A DNA stretch of 64,000 nucleotides from Monomorium pharaonis. Lineage: Eukaryota > Arthropoda > Insecta > Hymenoptera > Formicidae. The translations under genes were made by a program, and so were the position numbers. The stretch lies in NCBI RefSeq assembly GCF_013373865.1, contig NC_050470.1:5564373-5628372 (forward strand). Reading direction: 5' to 3'. Each line of letters opens with the position of its first letter. Position 1 is the first letter of the stretch. Positions 50,101 to 62,570 of the stretch are shown in pieces. The notes below the pieces were generated by a model, which was not told the DNA's origin, did not search any database, and saw only the letters and a list, made by a program, of their open reading frames with translations.

Positions 50101-51717
50101 AATTGCAAAATATTCGTATAGATTCCTAACTATCTTTTCCACAAATATAATAAGCATTAAAATTCGTGAAGTTTACGTCAAGTAACATCGATGTTACGCC
50201 AGTGAATTTCTAATATTCTGATGCGATTAATAAATTCTCTGTAGTATTCGAATAATAAATAATCGCAACAAACAATCGTTCTTTTCTTTTCCTTCACTGA
50301 AAGAACATTATTTAAGGGACGGCCTGACGCGAAGTAACATGTTGCGAAACCCTCCCCCTGGACTCACTCAATCCCGCAGAAGGACAAATCCCGTAATTGC
50401 GGACCCTAATTGCGATCAATCAACCGCACCTGAGTCACCCATTTTGTGAACTTATCGCTGGCGCGATTTAATCAATTATTTCATTTAATTGTCACGACGC
50501 GAAAGAATTCCCACAGGAAAGGTTCGATCGCTTTTCCTCTTCCTGCAGAAATTCGCCCGGCATGCAACCAGATATTGCGATTGCAACGAGAATGTTGCTA
50601 ACACGAGACGTTCTTTTTCCGTCAAACGGAAATCAGCGAATTATGACGTAAATTTTAACAGAACTACGATCGTAGAGGAGGAACCGCACGTCGGTCCTCG
50701 CACTTCGATAGCAATCGATCCGCATCGCGATGGCGTAGATCCTCCCAAATGCTCTCCACATCCCGTCGAATAACGAATAATCATCCTCCCAGAGAAGCGA
50801 ATCGATCCGCTTGTGAAATCGAGGATCGGGAGTACCGCTGAACCTGATGACGATCTCCATCGTCGCGTGGCATCGATGCAAACGGCTCGTTTTTTATTAC
50901 TGAAATTAAAAGGCGCGAAAAATTCATAGCCGCGCGATCGCGCAAATTCAAAAGACTGATGTAAAGAATTATACGACACTTTGTATCACAAATAAAACGA
51001 TTGAGAAATTGAGAAACTGATATATGATTAGAAAAATATTAATTATATATATTATTAACTATAATAATGGTGATTTGACAGTTTTTGTTAAGAAAAAGTC
51101 AACTCCAACGAGAATTCCGCCATTTATAATATGAAAAAATAATAAAGCATATACGTTTATTTCTTAGAATAAGAAAATTCTAATGATCTTCGTAAGAATA
51201 ATGCGCACAAAATCTATTCGTATAAATTCAAACTTCTTCAAATTCTGAACACGTGAGCTTTCTCAATTATCCGTTTGTTCGCTTATGGGATGCGTATCGC
51301 TGGGAATTCGTGCGCGGTTTACCGGAAAAGATTGCCTTGTTGTAGCTTGATTCAGCGAACCTCTGCGACGAAACTAGGCCGCGTCAGAGAAAGCCGACGC
51401 AAATCCGGAAAAATTGCCTGCACTCGGAACTCATCCGACGGCCCTGAGCCGCGAACGGCTATGCTCTCTCGGCTTCATGTTGTATTTCAAGGTAGTAAAC
51501 GAAGCGAACGTAATCTCGGAAAATTGTTTTACGCCCGCTGATCGATCATAAATCACCATTCTTCCCGATCGTCAATTGATCTTCGAACGATTCAATTGGT
51601 TTGCTATTCAGCATGATCTCGCTGTATTAACAAAAAAGAAATAAGATACTTCTAAATGCGAGAAGACTTTAAAAATAAATGTTTTCATATTTGAAAAGCT
51701 CGAAAATTAGAAAATAA
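44128..51717. other. Gene-poor stretch, no gene supported
   Basis: AT-rich with GC-richer islands at 45,780-45,900, 48,470-48,720, 50,330-50,980 and 51,280-51,560. Frames in the last two are open on both strands (for example 50,489-50,773 plus and 50,641-50,979 minus) and show no domain, so I treat them as chance. A TA-rich run lies near 47,695-47,725. Confidence 0.45.
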
Positions 51718-52028
51718 TTTTTTTGTTACGTATGTATCAAAAGTGGTCCCTTTCGTGTCACTTTTTTTTTAATAAAGTCGCCAATTTTAGCATTTGCATA
51801 GTTCTTGTCCTCTAATAGATGGCGTGAATTATTGGAAAAATACATCCCAGCACGATTTTTTTCAGCACGTTTGGTCATTACAGTACTCGTATGCACGTCA
51901 TCTCGCAACATGATAACTCTTGCAGAATTGATTGACGCTTTCGCGAACCTAACCTTGTCCAACTTGTCAATTTGCGAGAATCCAAGACACTTAAGGGACC
52001 ACACGTCGACCCACTGGTAACAAAAAAT
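51718..52028. mobile_element. MITE-like element with about 41-bp diverged terminal inverted repeats
   Basis: The left end TTTTTTGTTAC, and GTGGTCCCTT further inwards, match the minus-strand reading of the right end (TTTTTTGTTAC, then GTGGTCCCTT and GTGTC). A 92-codon minus-strand frame (51,726-52,004) spans most of the interior but shows no transposase signature that I recognise. It may be an internal-deletion derivative. Confidence 0.5.
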
Positions 52029-53166
52029 ATGGTATGCATACTATAAATTAGAAAAAAAATTTTATTATTTATTTAAACTTTTTAATATCTCTAGATATTT
52101 TGAAATTAACTATTAAAGATGTCACATGATATATCAAAGCTTAGCAAAGAACGAAACATACAATAATTAAAAATAATCTTTATTCAGCAAGAGAAAGCCG
52201 ATTTTTCCTTCAAGTAAACAAGTCAACTCCAATCCTAATCGTAGGATCAAAGTGGTTTTATCGAATTTCAATCATTTCTCAATCACTAAGTTTCTCGAAT
52301 TACAGAAACTGGTCGATATTCGAGGGTATAATAGCATGAATCGCCGGAAGTAATTGCAAATAGATTCTGTAAGCAAAACTAGTGATGTGTGAGTACTTGC
52401 AACATACTTGCAATCACAATGCACATAGTTTAGTGAGCAGTTATACTAGCAAATAGCCCGAAGGTATATTCGATTCGAATAATTTTCGATTTCTGATATG
52501 TTCTGTATATAATAAGAGAAAAAGCGACATTTGAACCGCGGCAAATAAAGTTAATGAAGAAAAAATCTTTTTAGAAATCAGACAATTTTCCAAAATAATG
52601 TTCAAAGCTTAAAAAAAACTTTTGAGAAATTATAAAGATACTTCCAAAGTTTTACTACACATCAAATTCTCCTTTTCCTATTCACTGTTACATATATCTA
52701 CGTGCAAAAGGAAATCTATTCTCTTATTTGGAAACCCATTCTCTTCTCTATACGTTCAGTTCAATCGAGTGAAGACTTCAACTAGATCTACAAAATTACA
52801 TCACGATAAATACTACACAAAATAATATGTATGTTCTGGATAAATAAAGTTATACGCGCTTTTTTTTGCGACGTCACTTATGGGATTTCCGAAACGTGCG
52901 AAACAGAACAATTGAAAAATCGCGCAGCTCTCTGGCTTACAAGATCCACGACTACTTCCGGTGGTTCGCGCTGCGCCCATTAAAGATTTGTGATTGATGA
53001 TGGCTCACCGTTGCTTCGGCCGTGGTCAGCCGTGGTTCGTTCATCGGGTTCAGCGAGCACAGGTGTGGAGGAGGACGGCGGTTATAGGTGAGTGGTGGTG
53101 TGGTAATGCGTGGCTAGCGCATCGCGCACACGGACGATCGTGATCGGTTCTCGTGATCGTCATGAT
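52029..53166. other. Possible 3' UTR of the minus-strand exon, otherwise empty
   Basis: If the minus-strand terminal exon at 53,167 is real, its 3' UTR runs leftwards into this stretch. TTTATT words (AATAAA on the minus strand) occur near 52,186 and 52,066. The 52,900-53,166 part is GC-rich. Confidence 0.3.
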
Positions 53167-53307
53167 TCATACGGTCTCCGATACCGGGAGCGGTGGCTGC
53201 CCACCGGAAGTAGTCATGGTGGGCGCGGTGTTGGCGGTGTTGGTGGGGGCCGGAAGTGGCTGTAGGGCCTGCATGTCGCAGAGGTGGGAATCGCGCTTCT
53301 TTAGGTC
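53167..53307 (-). CDS. Candidate C-terminal exon, gene unidentified
   Basis: On the minus strand, an acceptor CACTTGTTCCAG is followed by 46 codons and TGA. The peptide begins DLKKRDSHLCDMQALQPLP, continues with a Thr/Asn/Ala/Pro-rich stretch and ends QPPLPVSETV. Third positions are strongly G/C, unlike surrounding DNA, which is why I prefer it to the overlapping minus frame at 53,114-53,332. The upstream exon must lie to the right, across the CT microsatellite and probably beyond the window. I do not recognise the protein. The peptide is low in complexity after residue 17, as tails of regulatory or RNA-binding proteins often are, but that says little about function. Confidence 0.42.
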   Translation of the reverse strand, partial: DLKKRDSHLCDMQALQPLPAPTNTANTAPTMTTSGGQPPLPVSETV

Positions 53308-53396
53308 CTGGAACAAGTGGTATTTCGGACATGTTTGAATTTTATCCTTCTGTCATCCTGCCTTCTCATCTAATCTTTATTTTTCTCACACCTCAT

Positions 53397-53404
<8 letters not shown>

Positions 53405-53491
<87 letters not shown>

Positions 53492-53560
53492 CCTCCTCTT
53501 TCTCTCTCTCTTTCTCTATCTATCTATCTATCTCTATCTCTCTTTCTCTCTTTCTCTCAT
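53405..53560 (+). repeat. (CT)n microsatellite with TCTA and CTTT variants
   Basis: About 80 bp of pure CT, then TTTCTC and TCTATCTATCTATC variants. On the minus strand it lies 100-250 bases upstream of the candidate terminal exon at 53,167-53,307. Confidence 0.97.
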
Positions 53561-54378
53561 TTCCTTTATTCCTCGTCCTCCCCGGGAAAGAAAAAAATAA
53601 TCATCGCCACAATTAAATAAATATGTTGAACGTGCGAATTTACTCTTACGATTTTAAGGGTTTTTAATGATCTACAGATTGGAATAGACTACGATTAATG
53701 AATTAATAATCAAATGATGCTTGAGAGCAAAATGCGCGTGAATCTCGCGAGGACGAGGGGATCGGAAAAAGTTTCAGGTAATTTCTATCCCGAGACAGAA
53801 GAGCGAAGAGAAATTGAGAGACGAGGGCGTAAGAGACGAAAAAAGAATTACGCGTGCATAGAGAGAAACATGCGACGATATACATATACATATATGTATA
53901 CATATATACACACACATATATGTATTGTATATATATATATATATATATATAATACGATGCGACAGATACGAGCGGAAAAAATCGAGAGGAAATCAAGGTG
54001 CGAAGCAAACAACACAGTAAGGAAGGTAATAACAATAATAACAAGACAACAGTAACAATACCAAGAACATTCCATTAAACGTAGAACATGAAGATAGAAG
54101 GAAGCAAACAGTGCACAGAGTTGAATCAAGATACTTCGTTGATACCAAAACGGTATAATTGTTCGGTACATATATGCACATGTATTGCTTAAATTAATTC
54201 AAACGCGCAATTTAAGCCATCATCATAAGCAAAATTATTCTGGAGTCGTAAATAACGTAAGTTTTCCATTTATAGATTGACAGCATAATAGATAGACAGG
54301 CTAATATAACTGTCCCAAAAATTTTACAGATTTTGTATTAAATTTAGCATAACAGTACTACACTGTTAATTGTCCATT
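53561..54378. other. Simple-repeat-rich non-coding stretch
   Basis: Contains a TACATATA/CACACATATA/(TA)n compound repeat at about 53,880-53,952. The overlapping 113-codon frames on both strands across it are by-products of the repeat and of purine-rich sequence. Confidence 0.6.
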
Positions 54379-54522
54379 GAGTCGCCATTGCTCCTATTCA
54401 ATATTTGGTTAAATTTGACGAAATCAAGTAGTTAATTTGACTAATATTGAATAAATACTTACTCAATATACCGTTGATTTATTAAATTTAATTTTCCTAT
54501 TGGGTAAGAGCAGTGGCGACCT
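54379..54522. mobile_element. Weak MITE-like inverted repeat
   Basis: GAGTCGCCATTGCTC at the left is mirrored by GAGCAGTGGCGACC at the right, and imperfect pairing continues inwards to an AAATTTG/TAAATTT segment and GATTTATT. The unit is about 145 bp with no coding capacity. Confidence 0.45.
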
Positions 54523-56419
54523 ATGAAATCGTTAAAAAATATTCAAATTAAATAAAAATTACTATGAGTTTAACATTAAAATTATTAAGTTGTTAAACAC
54601 ATTTTTTAAAGATCATAAGGTTGTGTATATATCTTAACTTAAAATTATAGTTGGATCAATCATAAGATGTTAAAAGCGAGAATAAGTTGTCATTGTTTCT
54701 GCAAGTTGATCTTTAATTGCATTCTCAGTGTTTCTAATCTAATTTTAAATATGATATAAGAAACACGTATGAGAATAAAGACTTATATATATGTCTCGAT
54801 AAAACATGCGATAAATTTTTATATACAGTTGTAACTTATTAATTATCATGCCCGCATTTGTCATTCAAATATTATAATACATATTAAAATTATATTAATA
54901 AATTGATGGAGCATAAAGATTACTGAATTTTTTTTAGCTCATCTTGTGCAAGAATAAACAGAGCAAAACTATCATATTTTTCAAAATTGAGACGCTCGCA
55001 AGATATCGGCCTTACAAGAGAGAAGAATCGTGAGCGAAAAATCGATATCGTTTCTGACAGCCGCATGCGAAGTGCGTTATACATCTTACAAGCGAAGATA
55101 ATAAATTGAACACTCCTGATAATCAGCAGCGTAACAGTTACAAGCAATCATCATACTTTACGTAGTTTCTAAGTTGAGTTTATAGCTCGTCCTGGCAGCA
55201 TGACCCTCTCGAGCATTTAATCGTACGCACAACTTTACCATACAGTAATCACACACTTAATGTGTTGCGCTTATCGTGTGACTTTCGGCGCTACGTCTTT
55301 TGTGATTAATAACAGCAAATCAGTCTTATCTCAGACGTTTAATTATGCTATTAGTAATAGGGCAATGTAGTGGTAATCCTCAATCGATTTTATAATTGCT
55401 TGCGTGAATGCGCCGGGTAACAATTGATCAGAGGAAGATAAAGCGGATTATGGTTAATTACCGCATGATTCTTGACTTATTTTGTCGGTTAGATCAATTT
55501 CAAAAAAATTTTTTAAAGGTTACTTAAAAAATTTTAGAAAAAAAGTTTCAAGAATAATAATTTTTATAAATTTTATGTATGCCTACTGATACATATAATT
55601 TTTAGTATGATCTAAGTGAGATACTACAAAATTTTAATTAACATCTGCAAAAGTAAAAAGAAACAAAAAAATAAGATATGAGAGAGATAAAATCTAAAAA
55701 TCTAATAAATGTTCAAACAGTTTTAGAAAAACACAATAAAAGTCAATCTTTAAAGCTGCAGTTTTCTCTCATAAGCAACTTTATTATTAATCGTACGTAT
55801 TAAAATATTTTGTCTTGTTCTATTTCAAGTTTACAATAAGGTAAATGATGCGTAATATACAAATTATGTGATGTATTCATCGAATTAAGCTATGACGTAA
55901 ACATACGCGATTGACGCTTCAACTCTATATTTGATGTCACATTTTTAATATAATCTATATGTTACATCGTTGTTAATAGCCCCAAAGAACGCTCAAACAG
56001 AATTGAAACGCTCAACTTATATCTATGTCATATCTTATTTAGATCCATATGCCAATTTCATACATACTTTCTTAGAATCGCGAGCTAAAAATGTTTAAGA
56101 ACATTATATATAACACTGTATATGACACGTGCCGATCTATGCGATATAGATGTATAATGGATATTTTTATATATCTTTTTATTATTAAAATGTCCCTCTA
56201 TCCACATCCTGGATTCTTATTAACTCCGATATTATTTACTGTTCAAAAGTATGTTTAATATAAAAAAGAAATTATATAAAGTTAAATAAGATATTATTTT
56301 TCAATCGGGAAAAGAATATTCTTGATCCATAACTAATCCAAAACTCACAAATAGTGGCAGATAAATCTGATAGTTCGATGCAGTTTACACACCACAAACA
56401 ATATTGAATGTATTACATT
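54523..56419. other. AT-rich stretch, no gene seen
   Basis: No exon with splice context or codon bias was found. It is probably intronic if the two minus-strand terminal exons belong to one gene. Confidence 0.45.
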
Positions 56420-56661
56420 CCTGGCAAAAATAAAAATCGGAAAGTGGTCAAATGTAAGGGGAAAATAACTGAAGTGTAAATAAAGTGTAAACATTTAGAA
56501 AGCGTGAATTAGAACAGCAAAACGTAAAAGAGATGTTTTAAAATGTTTCTTTGGAACGTTCCACTGTTCCCATTTACACTTCCTTCAAAGTATCGTTTAC
56601 GCTTCAATTACTTTCCTCTTACATTCGAATTTACGCTACAAATTTTATTTTTGCAGCAGGC
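56420..56661. mobile_element. Foldback/MITE-like inverted repeat
   Basis: Left CCTGGCAAAAATAAAAATCG pairs with the right-end ATTTTATTTTTGCAGCAGG. Further inwards, AATGTAAGGGGAAAATAACT pairs with AATTACTTTCCTCTTACATT, and GAAGTGTAAA with GTTTACGCTTC. The arms are about 100-110 bp with a short centre near 56,535. There is no open frame. Confidence 0.68.
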
Positions 56662-59600
56662 TATAATGCCGTGTTAAAAAGAATTTTCAAAATAACTATT
56701 CATTAACGAAAAATCGACATTGCTCCGATTGCTAACCGACGACTAGTCTCGCGCGCACTGCAATGCAGTAAATTCTAGGCGAGTTTAAGGCGCAAGGGTT
56801 GACCTCCGCGACATGTCGCCGCACGTGCGCGATCATTAATCCCTCACAAACATTCCGGCGATAAAGCGTCTATTCCAATAATGACTTTACTTCACAAGTC
56901 CTGATAATTTCACCACGAGGCTTCACGTTACGCCGCAGTGCAGTTACATGCACGCACGCCTAAGAGCACTAAATCGCGACATGTCTCGAGGTCGGATGTA
57001 TCGAATTGACTGCTTATGCACTAGCGTGTTTGAGACTAAGCCAGATACTCGTCTGACAATGAGTCTAAAGCAATAATTTTAGAGAGGTAGCAAGTAACAA
57101 TTGTGCTAACATTTGCAAATCATTGAACAGAACAGTACAATAATAAATTACTTTTTTTCATTTTTAAAATCTCTTTTAAATTTTTAATTCCAAAAATTCA
57201 ATATCTTAATTATAATATACTGTGTAAAGAATAATAAAATGATTTTTTTTTCACAATAATGCAAAAGATGCATATATATTATATATTATAGATTTATTTA
57301 TGCACTTTTTTACTCATATAATTAAAGACTCATTATTCCGTTTAGAAGTTTATGTGACAATTAATAAATATAAATATTTATGACATTAGTTGTTAAAACA
57401 CGTGAATAATTATAATTTGATCCCATTGCAATTAAGTTCAATTTAAAATTAATATTATCAAAATTTATTTATCTCAACTATATAATATGACTAATAAATT
57501 ATTTAATGCAACAATACTAAATACAATAAAATAAATTTTTTAATTAAATAACTATAATTTATAACTAAATTTATTTTAAATTATATAATTTTTTTCGCGA
57601 TTGAAAGATAATAAGGTTATAGTAAAACCCTATATAAAATAAAAATGTCAAATTAAATGCGAAATAAATCGTTATTTCTATTTGAAAAGAAAACAAGATT
57701 ATTGGAATTTAAATAAAAATGAAATTTATGACAAAGCTATTTGCATCTCTCATTTCTCTCACGGCACATAAACACACAGATATTCGAGGCACATTCTTCT
57801 AATAATACTCAACAAATGTATTAAAGCAGCAAAACGTAAAACAGTTTGCATAGAAGTGCCTCCATTATGAATCTTTGGAAACGACGCAATATTGCAAAAT
57901 TATTTCTACTAAAACCGCAATAAAACGTATAAACGCTTAATATGCGGAAAGAGATCAAATAAAAATACTAAAAGTTATTGAAACTTAACGTTTCTTTGAA
58001 CGATTTCATGCGCGAAATCAGCAAGTGCGAAAAATATAGAATCAAAGTGACTTAAATTTCAATGCACGAAAATGCAATAAATAAAAATATATAAGTATAT
58101 TTGCATGTACGAAGTATCCTACGAAGTTTTATTACATTATTTATTACATATTCTCAGTTAATATCTAATTAATTAATCAGTAAAATCAAACAAAAAAAGA
58201 TAAAAACAATTTAAATTAAACAAAACCTCAACCTCTGAATATTTTGATTAAAAAGCTTCAAGTTTTTGTAAAAGGTACTCATAATTATTTACATGACAAT
58301 TTAATACTCTGTGAACATTATGTGTAATCAAGCTAGCCGATCACGATATGAGATAATCTGCAGTAATACCAACACAATATAATCCTCCGTAAAATAAATT
58401 TATTGCATATAAATACAAATACAGAAAGCAAGATCAATAAACGTAATGCAAATGTATTAAATATTTGTATTATTTTTAGATGTACTGCTTAATACTTGCG
58501 CCAATGCTTTTTATAGATATGATAAGCTCAAAAGTAAATATTATTAATCAGAAGTTTGCAATAAGATTAGAAGATTTTATATTAAAATATTCACATATGG
58601 AACATTAAATCTCTATCTGTCAATACACTCGATTAATAGCATCACTATAATGTATAAGTATGCAATAAGCTTAACAAAATTGGTATTTATTTTTTACTTT
58701 TATAGTTTCGTTTTTAATAAAAGGGGCTTCCAAATTTTACAGTTTTGTGTTTAATCTTCTTTCTTTATTTTTATAATAATTTATTGTAGTAAAAATGTAA
58801 GATAAAATTTGTGATTTAATAGCCGCTGTTTTAAGAGAAAGAAAGAATCATAAAAGACGGATTGATGACTTAATCAAGTTGAGCCGCAAGATAAGCACTG
58901 GAAATTTAAGCAAAACTTTACGTCACGCCTTTAAACGCATTCAATTTAGACGACAGCCGTAAAGGTTGTTTTTACGGTTAAATTTATTCGCTATATTGAT
59001 GCAACGGCGAGTTTATGCGAAATTTAGTAGACATTTACGAGGATTTGGTTAATGTAGCATATCAACGATAGAAAATCCGGCTGAAATAAATGCACAGCCT
59101 TTGCCTTTGATAGTCATTTTCGTAATATCCAATTACACTTCGCATGAAACATCCAAGAAGACATCTCGTCACTACAAATAAGGTAGCCTAGATAATCTAT
59201 TTAATTCTCGTTTACACTACGTGTTAACTGAGATAATCCATAACTATTTAATTCTCTATTTACTTATCTCTGTAATTTATAATAATTAGATTACAGAAAT
59301 CTTATTATATATGATATATAATACAAATTGAATATAAATCTCTTTTTCCCAATAAGAATAACATATCTAAGTAAAATAAAGTACATTTGTTTAGCCCATT
59401 TTACAGTGGAGCGAAAGAATTACAAGTCAATTATAGTACTCTGATTACAATTGCAAATGCTTTAGTAACGGTTCGTTTATTTCATAACATACGTTTTATA
59501 GTAAACATTATTACAACCTGAATAGCAAAATACAGTTTTTTAATTATCACTGACATTGATGTCACTTGCTTTAATTACTTTAAATTAACATTGACGCAAG

Positions 59601-59842
59601 CAAGGCTAATTTTGTTTTTATTAATTGTTTTGTTAACTTTTGTTAGGAGTAACATTCAAAGTATAATTTTAATATTTTTTTATAATTACAATTGTGAATT
59701 AAATTTAGATATACATGGATTTCAGTTCAATCACATAAATTATATTTAAAAATGTAAAACATATGAGAAACAAAGCAACTATTTTTATTTAAAAAATTAA
59801 ATTATAACTCTTATTTTTTTCTTTTTAAACACAATTTTTAAC
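56662..59842. other. Non-coding stretch
   Basis: A GC-richer patch at 56,720-57,010 has no long frame. The rest is AT-rich. No gene is supported. Confidence 0.45.
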
Positions 59843-60452
59843 GAATAGGCTGTTCTTTCGTTTTTTCTTTTTTCTTTTTTTTTAGTTTCATGACTTTCTT
59901 TCGAGGTAATTTAAAAGTGTCGGCGATTGAAATAGAAGCTCTTCTCTTTCAAAATTTTTCGGTTTTACGGTTACAAAAAATACTTTTAGTTTTCCAGAAT
60001 TTATATGTCAGTTCTGCCTATTTTTTAAATATAATATTAAAAGTACAACTTTACAAAATATAAGGATATATTCCATCATGCTGGGTCAATTGTATTTACT
60101 CGCAAAATATAAATTTACACATAAAATACTAAACCGAAGGTAAAAGAGGTACGGGAAGCGAATAGACTTGCTGCGTATGCAAATGCTGCAACAACAGTTC
60201 TTTATCATTCGTTTGCGAAACATTTAAAAAAATCATTTTTGTATCTCACTTGTGAAATGTGTCACAAAAATGTAAAAAAAATGACAAGCATTCCGGAAAA
60301 CTAAAAGTATTTTTCGTAACCGTAAAATCAAAAAATTTTGAAAAAGAAGAGCTTCTATTTTAATCGTCGACACTTTTAAATTGCCTCGAAAGAAAGTCAT
60401 GAAACTAAAAAAAGAAAAAAAAGGAAAAACGAAAGAAACTAACGGCCTATTC
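59843..60452. mobile_element. Transposon-like element with about 160-bp terminal inverted repeats
   Basis: Left arm (59,843-60,002) and right arm (60,290-60,452) are inverted copies: GAATAGGCTGTT versus GAATAGGCCGTT at the outer ends, then a pyrimidine-rich run, AGTTTCATGACTTTCTTTCG, AATTTAAAAGTGTCG and ACTTTTAGTTTTCC. The unique centre is about 290 bp with no recognisable transposase. The arms are about 90 percent alike by eye. Confidence 0.78.
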
Positions 60453-61949
60453 TACAGCTGTTGTATTACGTATTTTTCTTCACGGCTTTTTATACCCTAA
60501 CTCTCTGCTCTTTGTGAATTTTCTATCTGCTACACTTCTGTTTAGTTAAAAAGATACGAACTTCGTAGCGAGAATGTAACTAAATTCGTATATCTGAGAA
60601 AATACCAATACTTTAAGAAACTGTGATAATTCAAACTAATTTATCATTTAAAAAACCACAAAAAACACATATAACAAAATATATAAATAGTTTATTTTAA
60701 GTTGTACGATTTTTAAAATTTCTTTAATCAAATTAAAATTAATTCTTTTTTCATAAAAATAATGAATATAATTTTGATAATTTAAGCTTAAAGAATAACA
60801 AAAAATAAAAAAAATTTGTTCCTATATAAAATTTTATACTAATAGAATTTTAATTAAATAAAATCGATTTTAGTTTATCTTATTTTAAAGAACTTGTCAT
60901 GGAAACGTTTATTAATAATGGTACAATAATTTATAGAACATATCCGTTTTACTACTTCAAAATGACAAAATGTTTAAAATTGTCCTAGTTTCAGAAAATT
61001 TATTATATGTTTACAAGTTATACTTTTAAAAATTTAACAAAAAGTTTTTAAAAAATAGTTTGAAGAAAATGACACGATTTTTATGCTGCCAAGAAACTTC
61101 TTTCTTTTTTTTTGTTACACAGTGTAAGCGAGAAAATCTAATTCAAGCAGACAAATTTCACAAAAAGAATGAGAAGACTAACAGCTAAAGGAGATAGCAA
61201 AAAATATTCCAAGGGTGATCTCGAAAAGAACAGCGCAATTTTTTCTTCTCGACCCTTCTCACTCGAACAACTCCTACGTATTTTATGCTCGAAGTTTAAA
61301 CAAAAGAAGAACCGCAACAAGGGTGTTGTAGGTCGTAAGGCACGAACCGCAGAGATTGCATGGTGATGAGGCGTTATACCGTAAAGAAAAAAAGTGCTAA
61401 GTCGGCGCATCACAGCGCTAATGTCCGTCGTCAATTTTCGTGTTCACCAACAAGATCAGATTAGCGAAATTTGACATGCTTCACAAGGACAGTAAAGTGT
61501 CCTAAATTCCGATGCTGAAATATCCATTCCATCGGAAATTAACGGTGTGATAGCTCCTCAATATTCGTTTGAATAAATAATGGTAACGATACATATTGGA
61601 AATATTGTGGAAATCATAAAAAATCTCTAAAATGAAGTAAGATATTTATATATAAACATGAACTATTTGTATATAAAACAAAGCTTTTAGCATAAGGAAA
61701 TTATCGACTCTTAAAAGGCTGGCATATCCCTAAAAGCATCTTACCGTCTCCCTAAAAGCAAGACAGCCACACATCCATAACCATAAGAAGCAAATTGCAC
61801 ACTAATAGTATATATGCACAGCCTCATCGACGAGCCTCCAAGGGATGCAAGAACCCCCTAAATAAGCGCAGCGGGCAAAAAGGATTTTTTCCGAGGATGA
61901 AAGCAGACACCGAAGAAGCCAATCCAGAGATTGATCGCTCTTAAAAGCA
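60453..61949. other. Non-coding stretch
   Basis: AT-rich to about 61,130, then a GC-richer patch with small frames on both strands. A TCCCTAAAAGCA word occurs twice near 61,729-61,763. No gene is supported. Confidence 0.45.
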
Positions 61950-61955
61950 TTTATT
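61950..61955 (-). promoter_or_regulatory. Candidate polyadenylation signal on the minus strand
   Basis: TTTATT on the plus strand reads AATAAA on the minus strand, in a GC-moderate setting, about 1.25 kb after the stop codon of the minus-strand exon at 63,208. It is a plausible 3' end for that transcript. Confidence 0.35.
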
Positions 61956-62340
61956 GAGCACCGCAAGGAATGGGGTTTGCTGAGGGGATCCTGATATGTT
62001 CTTCACGTCATGGCAGAGCACGGAGAAGCGCGCGAGATCCAGACATTTGATACACCACACATAATTCTACCATATATACATATAAATAATATCTCATCAT
62101 CCTCATCATCATATTAGCATTATCATTATCGTCATAGTCATCATTTCTTGCAATTGCCTGCCAACATGGTTTCTTTACCTTTTTCCGCACCTGTATACGG
62201 TCGCCGTATATGAGCACCACTCTGTCCTTGCTCTCGTTCGAGGTAAGCTGATAGGACAGGCTCTACAAGATTTTCAATTGATCGATCAGGCATTATCGCC
62301 ATTATCGATCGCGGGTATTCATCGCCACAAATTCGTACAT

Positions 62341-62349
62341 TTTGTTTTG

Positions 62350-62380
<31 letters not shown>

Positions 62381-62386
62381 TTTTTT
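62341..62386 (+). repeat. (TTTTG)n pentanucleotide repeat
   Basis: Five to six TTTTG units, then TTTTTG units, then poly-T. On the minus strand this is a CAAAA run within the presumed 3' UTR. Confidence 0.92.
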
Positions 62387-62390
62387 CATG

Positions 62391-62570
62391 ATCGTCGTCG
62401 TCGTTGTCGTCGTGGTCATCGATGGCGGTTTCCGTTCACCGTATTCCGAGAACGATGATGAAGATGGAAGGATGAGGAGGCAGCGCCGATCGTTGTCGGT
62501 GGGTCCAAACAGCAGCGTCATGATCGTCGTCGAGTTGTCGTCGTTGTCGTTGTCGTCGTCGACGTCGTAG
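62391..62570 (+). repeat. Interspersed GTC/GTT triplet repeats
   Basis: Two clusters (62,391-62,418 and 62,518-62,570) of GTC, GTT and GTG triplets flank a non-repetitive middle. They create Asp- or Thr-rich artificial peptides on the minus strand. Confidence 0.8.

Noticed and set aside
50489..50979. Overlapping 94-, 82- and 112-residue frames
   Set aside because: Open on both strands with low-complexity, Arg/Ser-rich translations typical of unconstrained GC-rich DNA.
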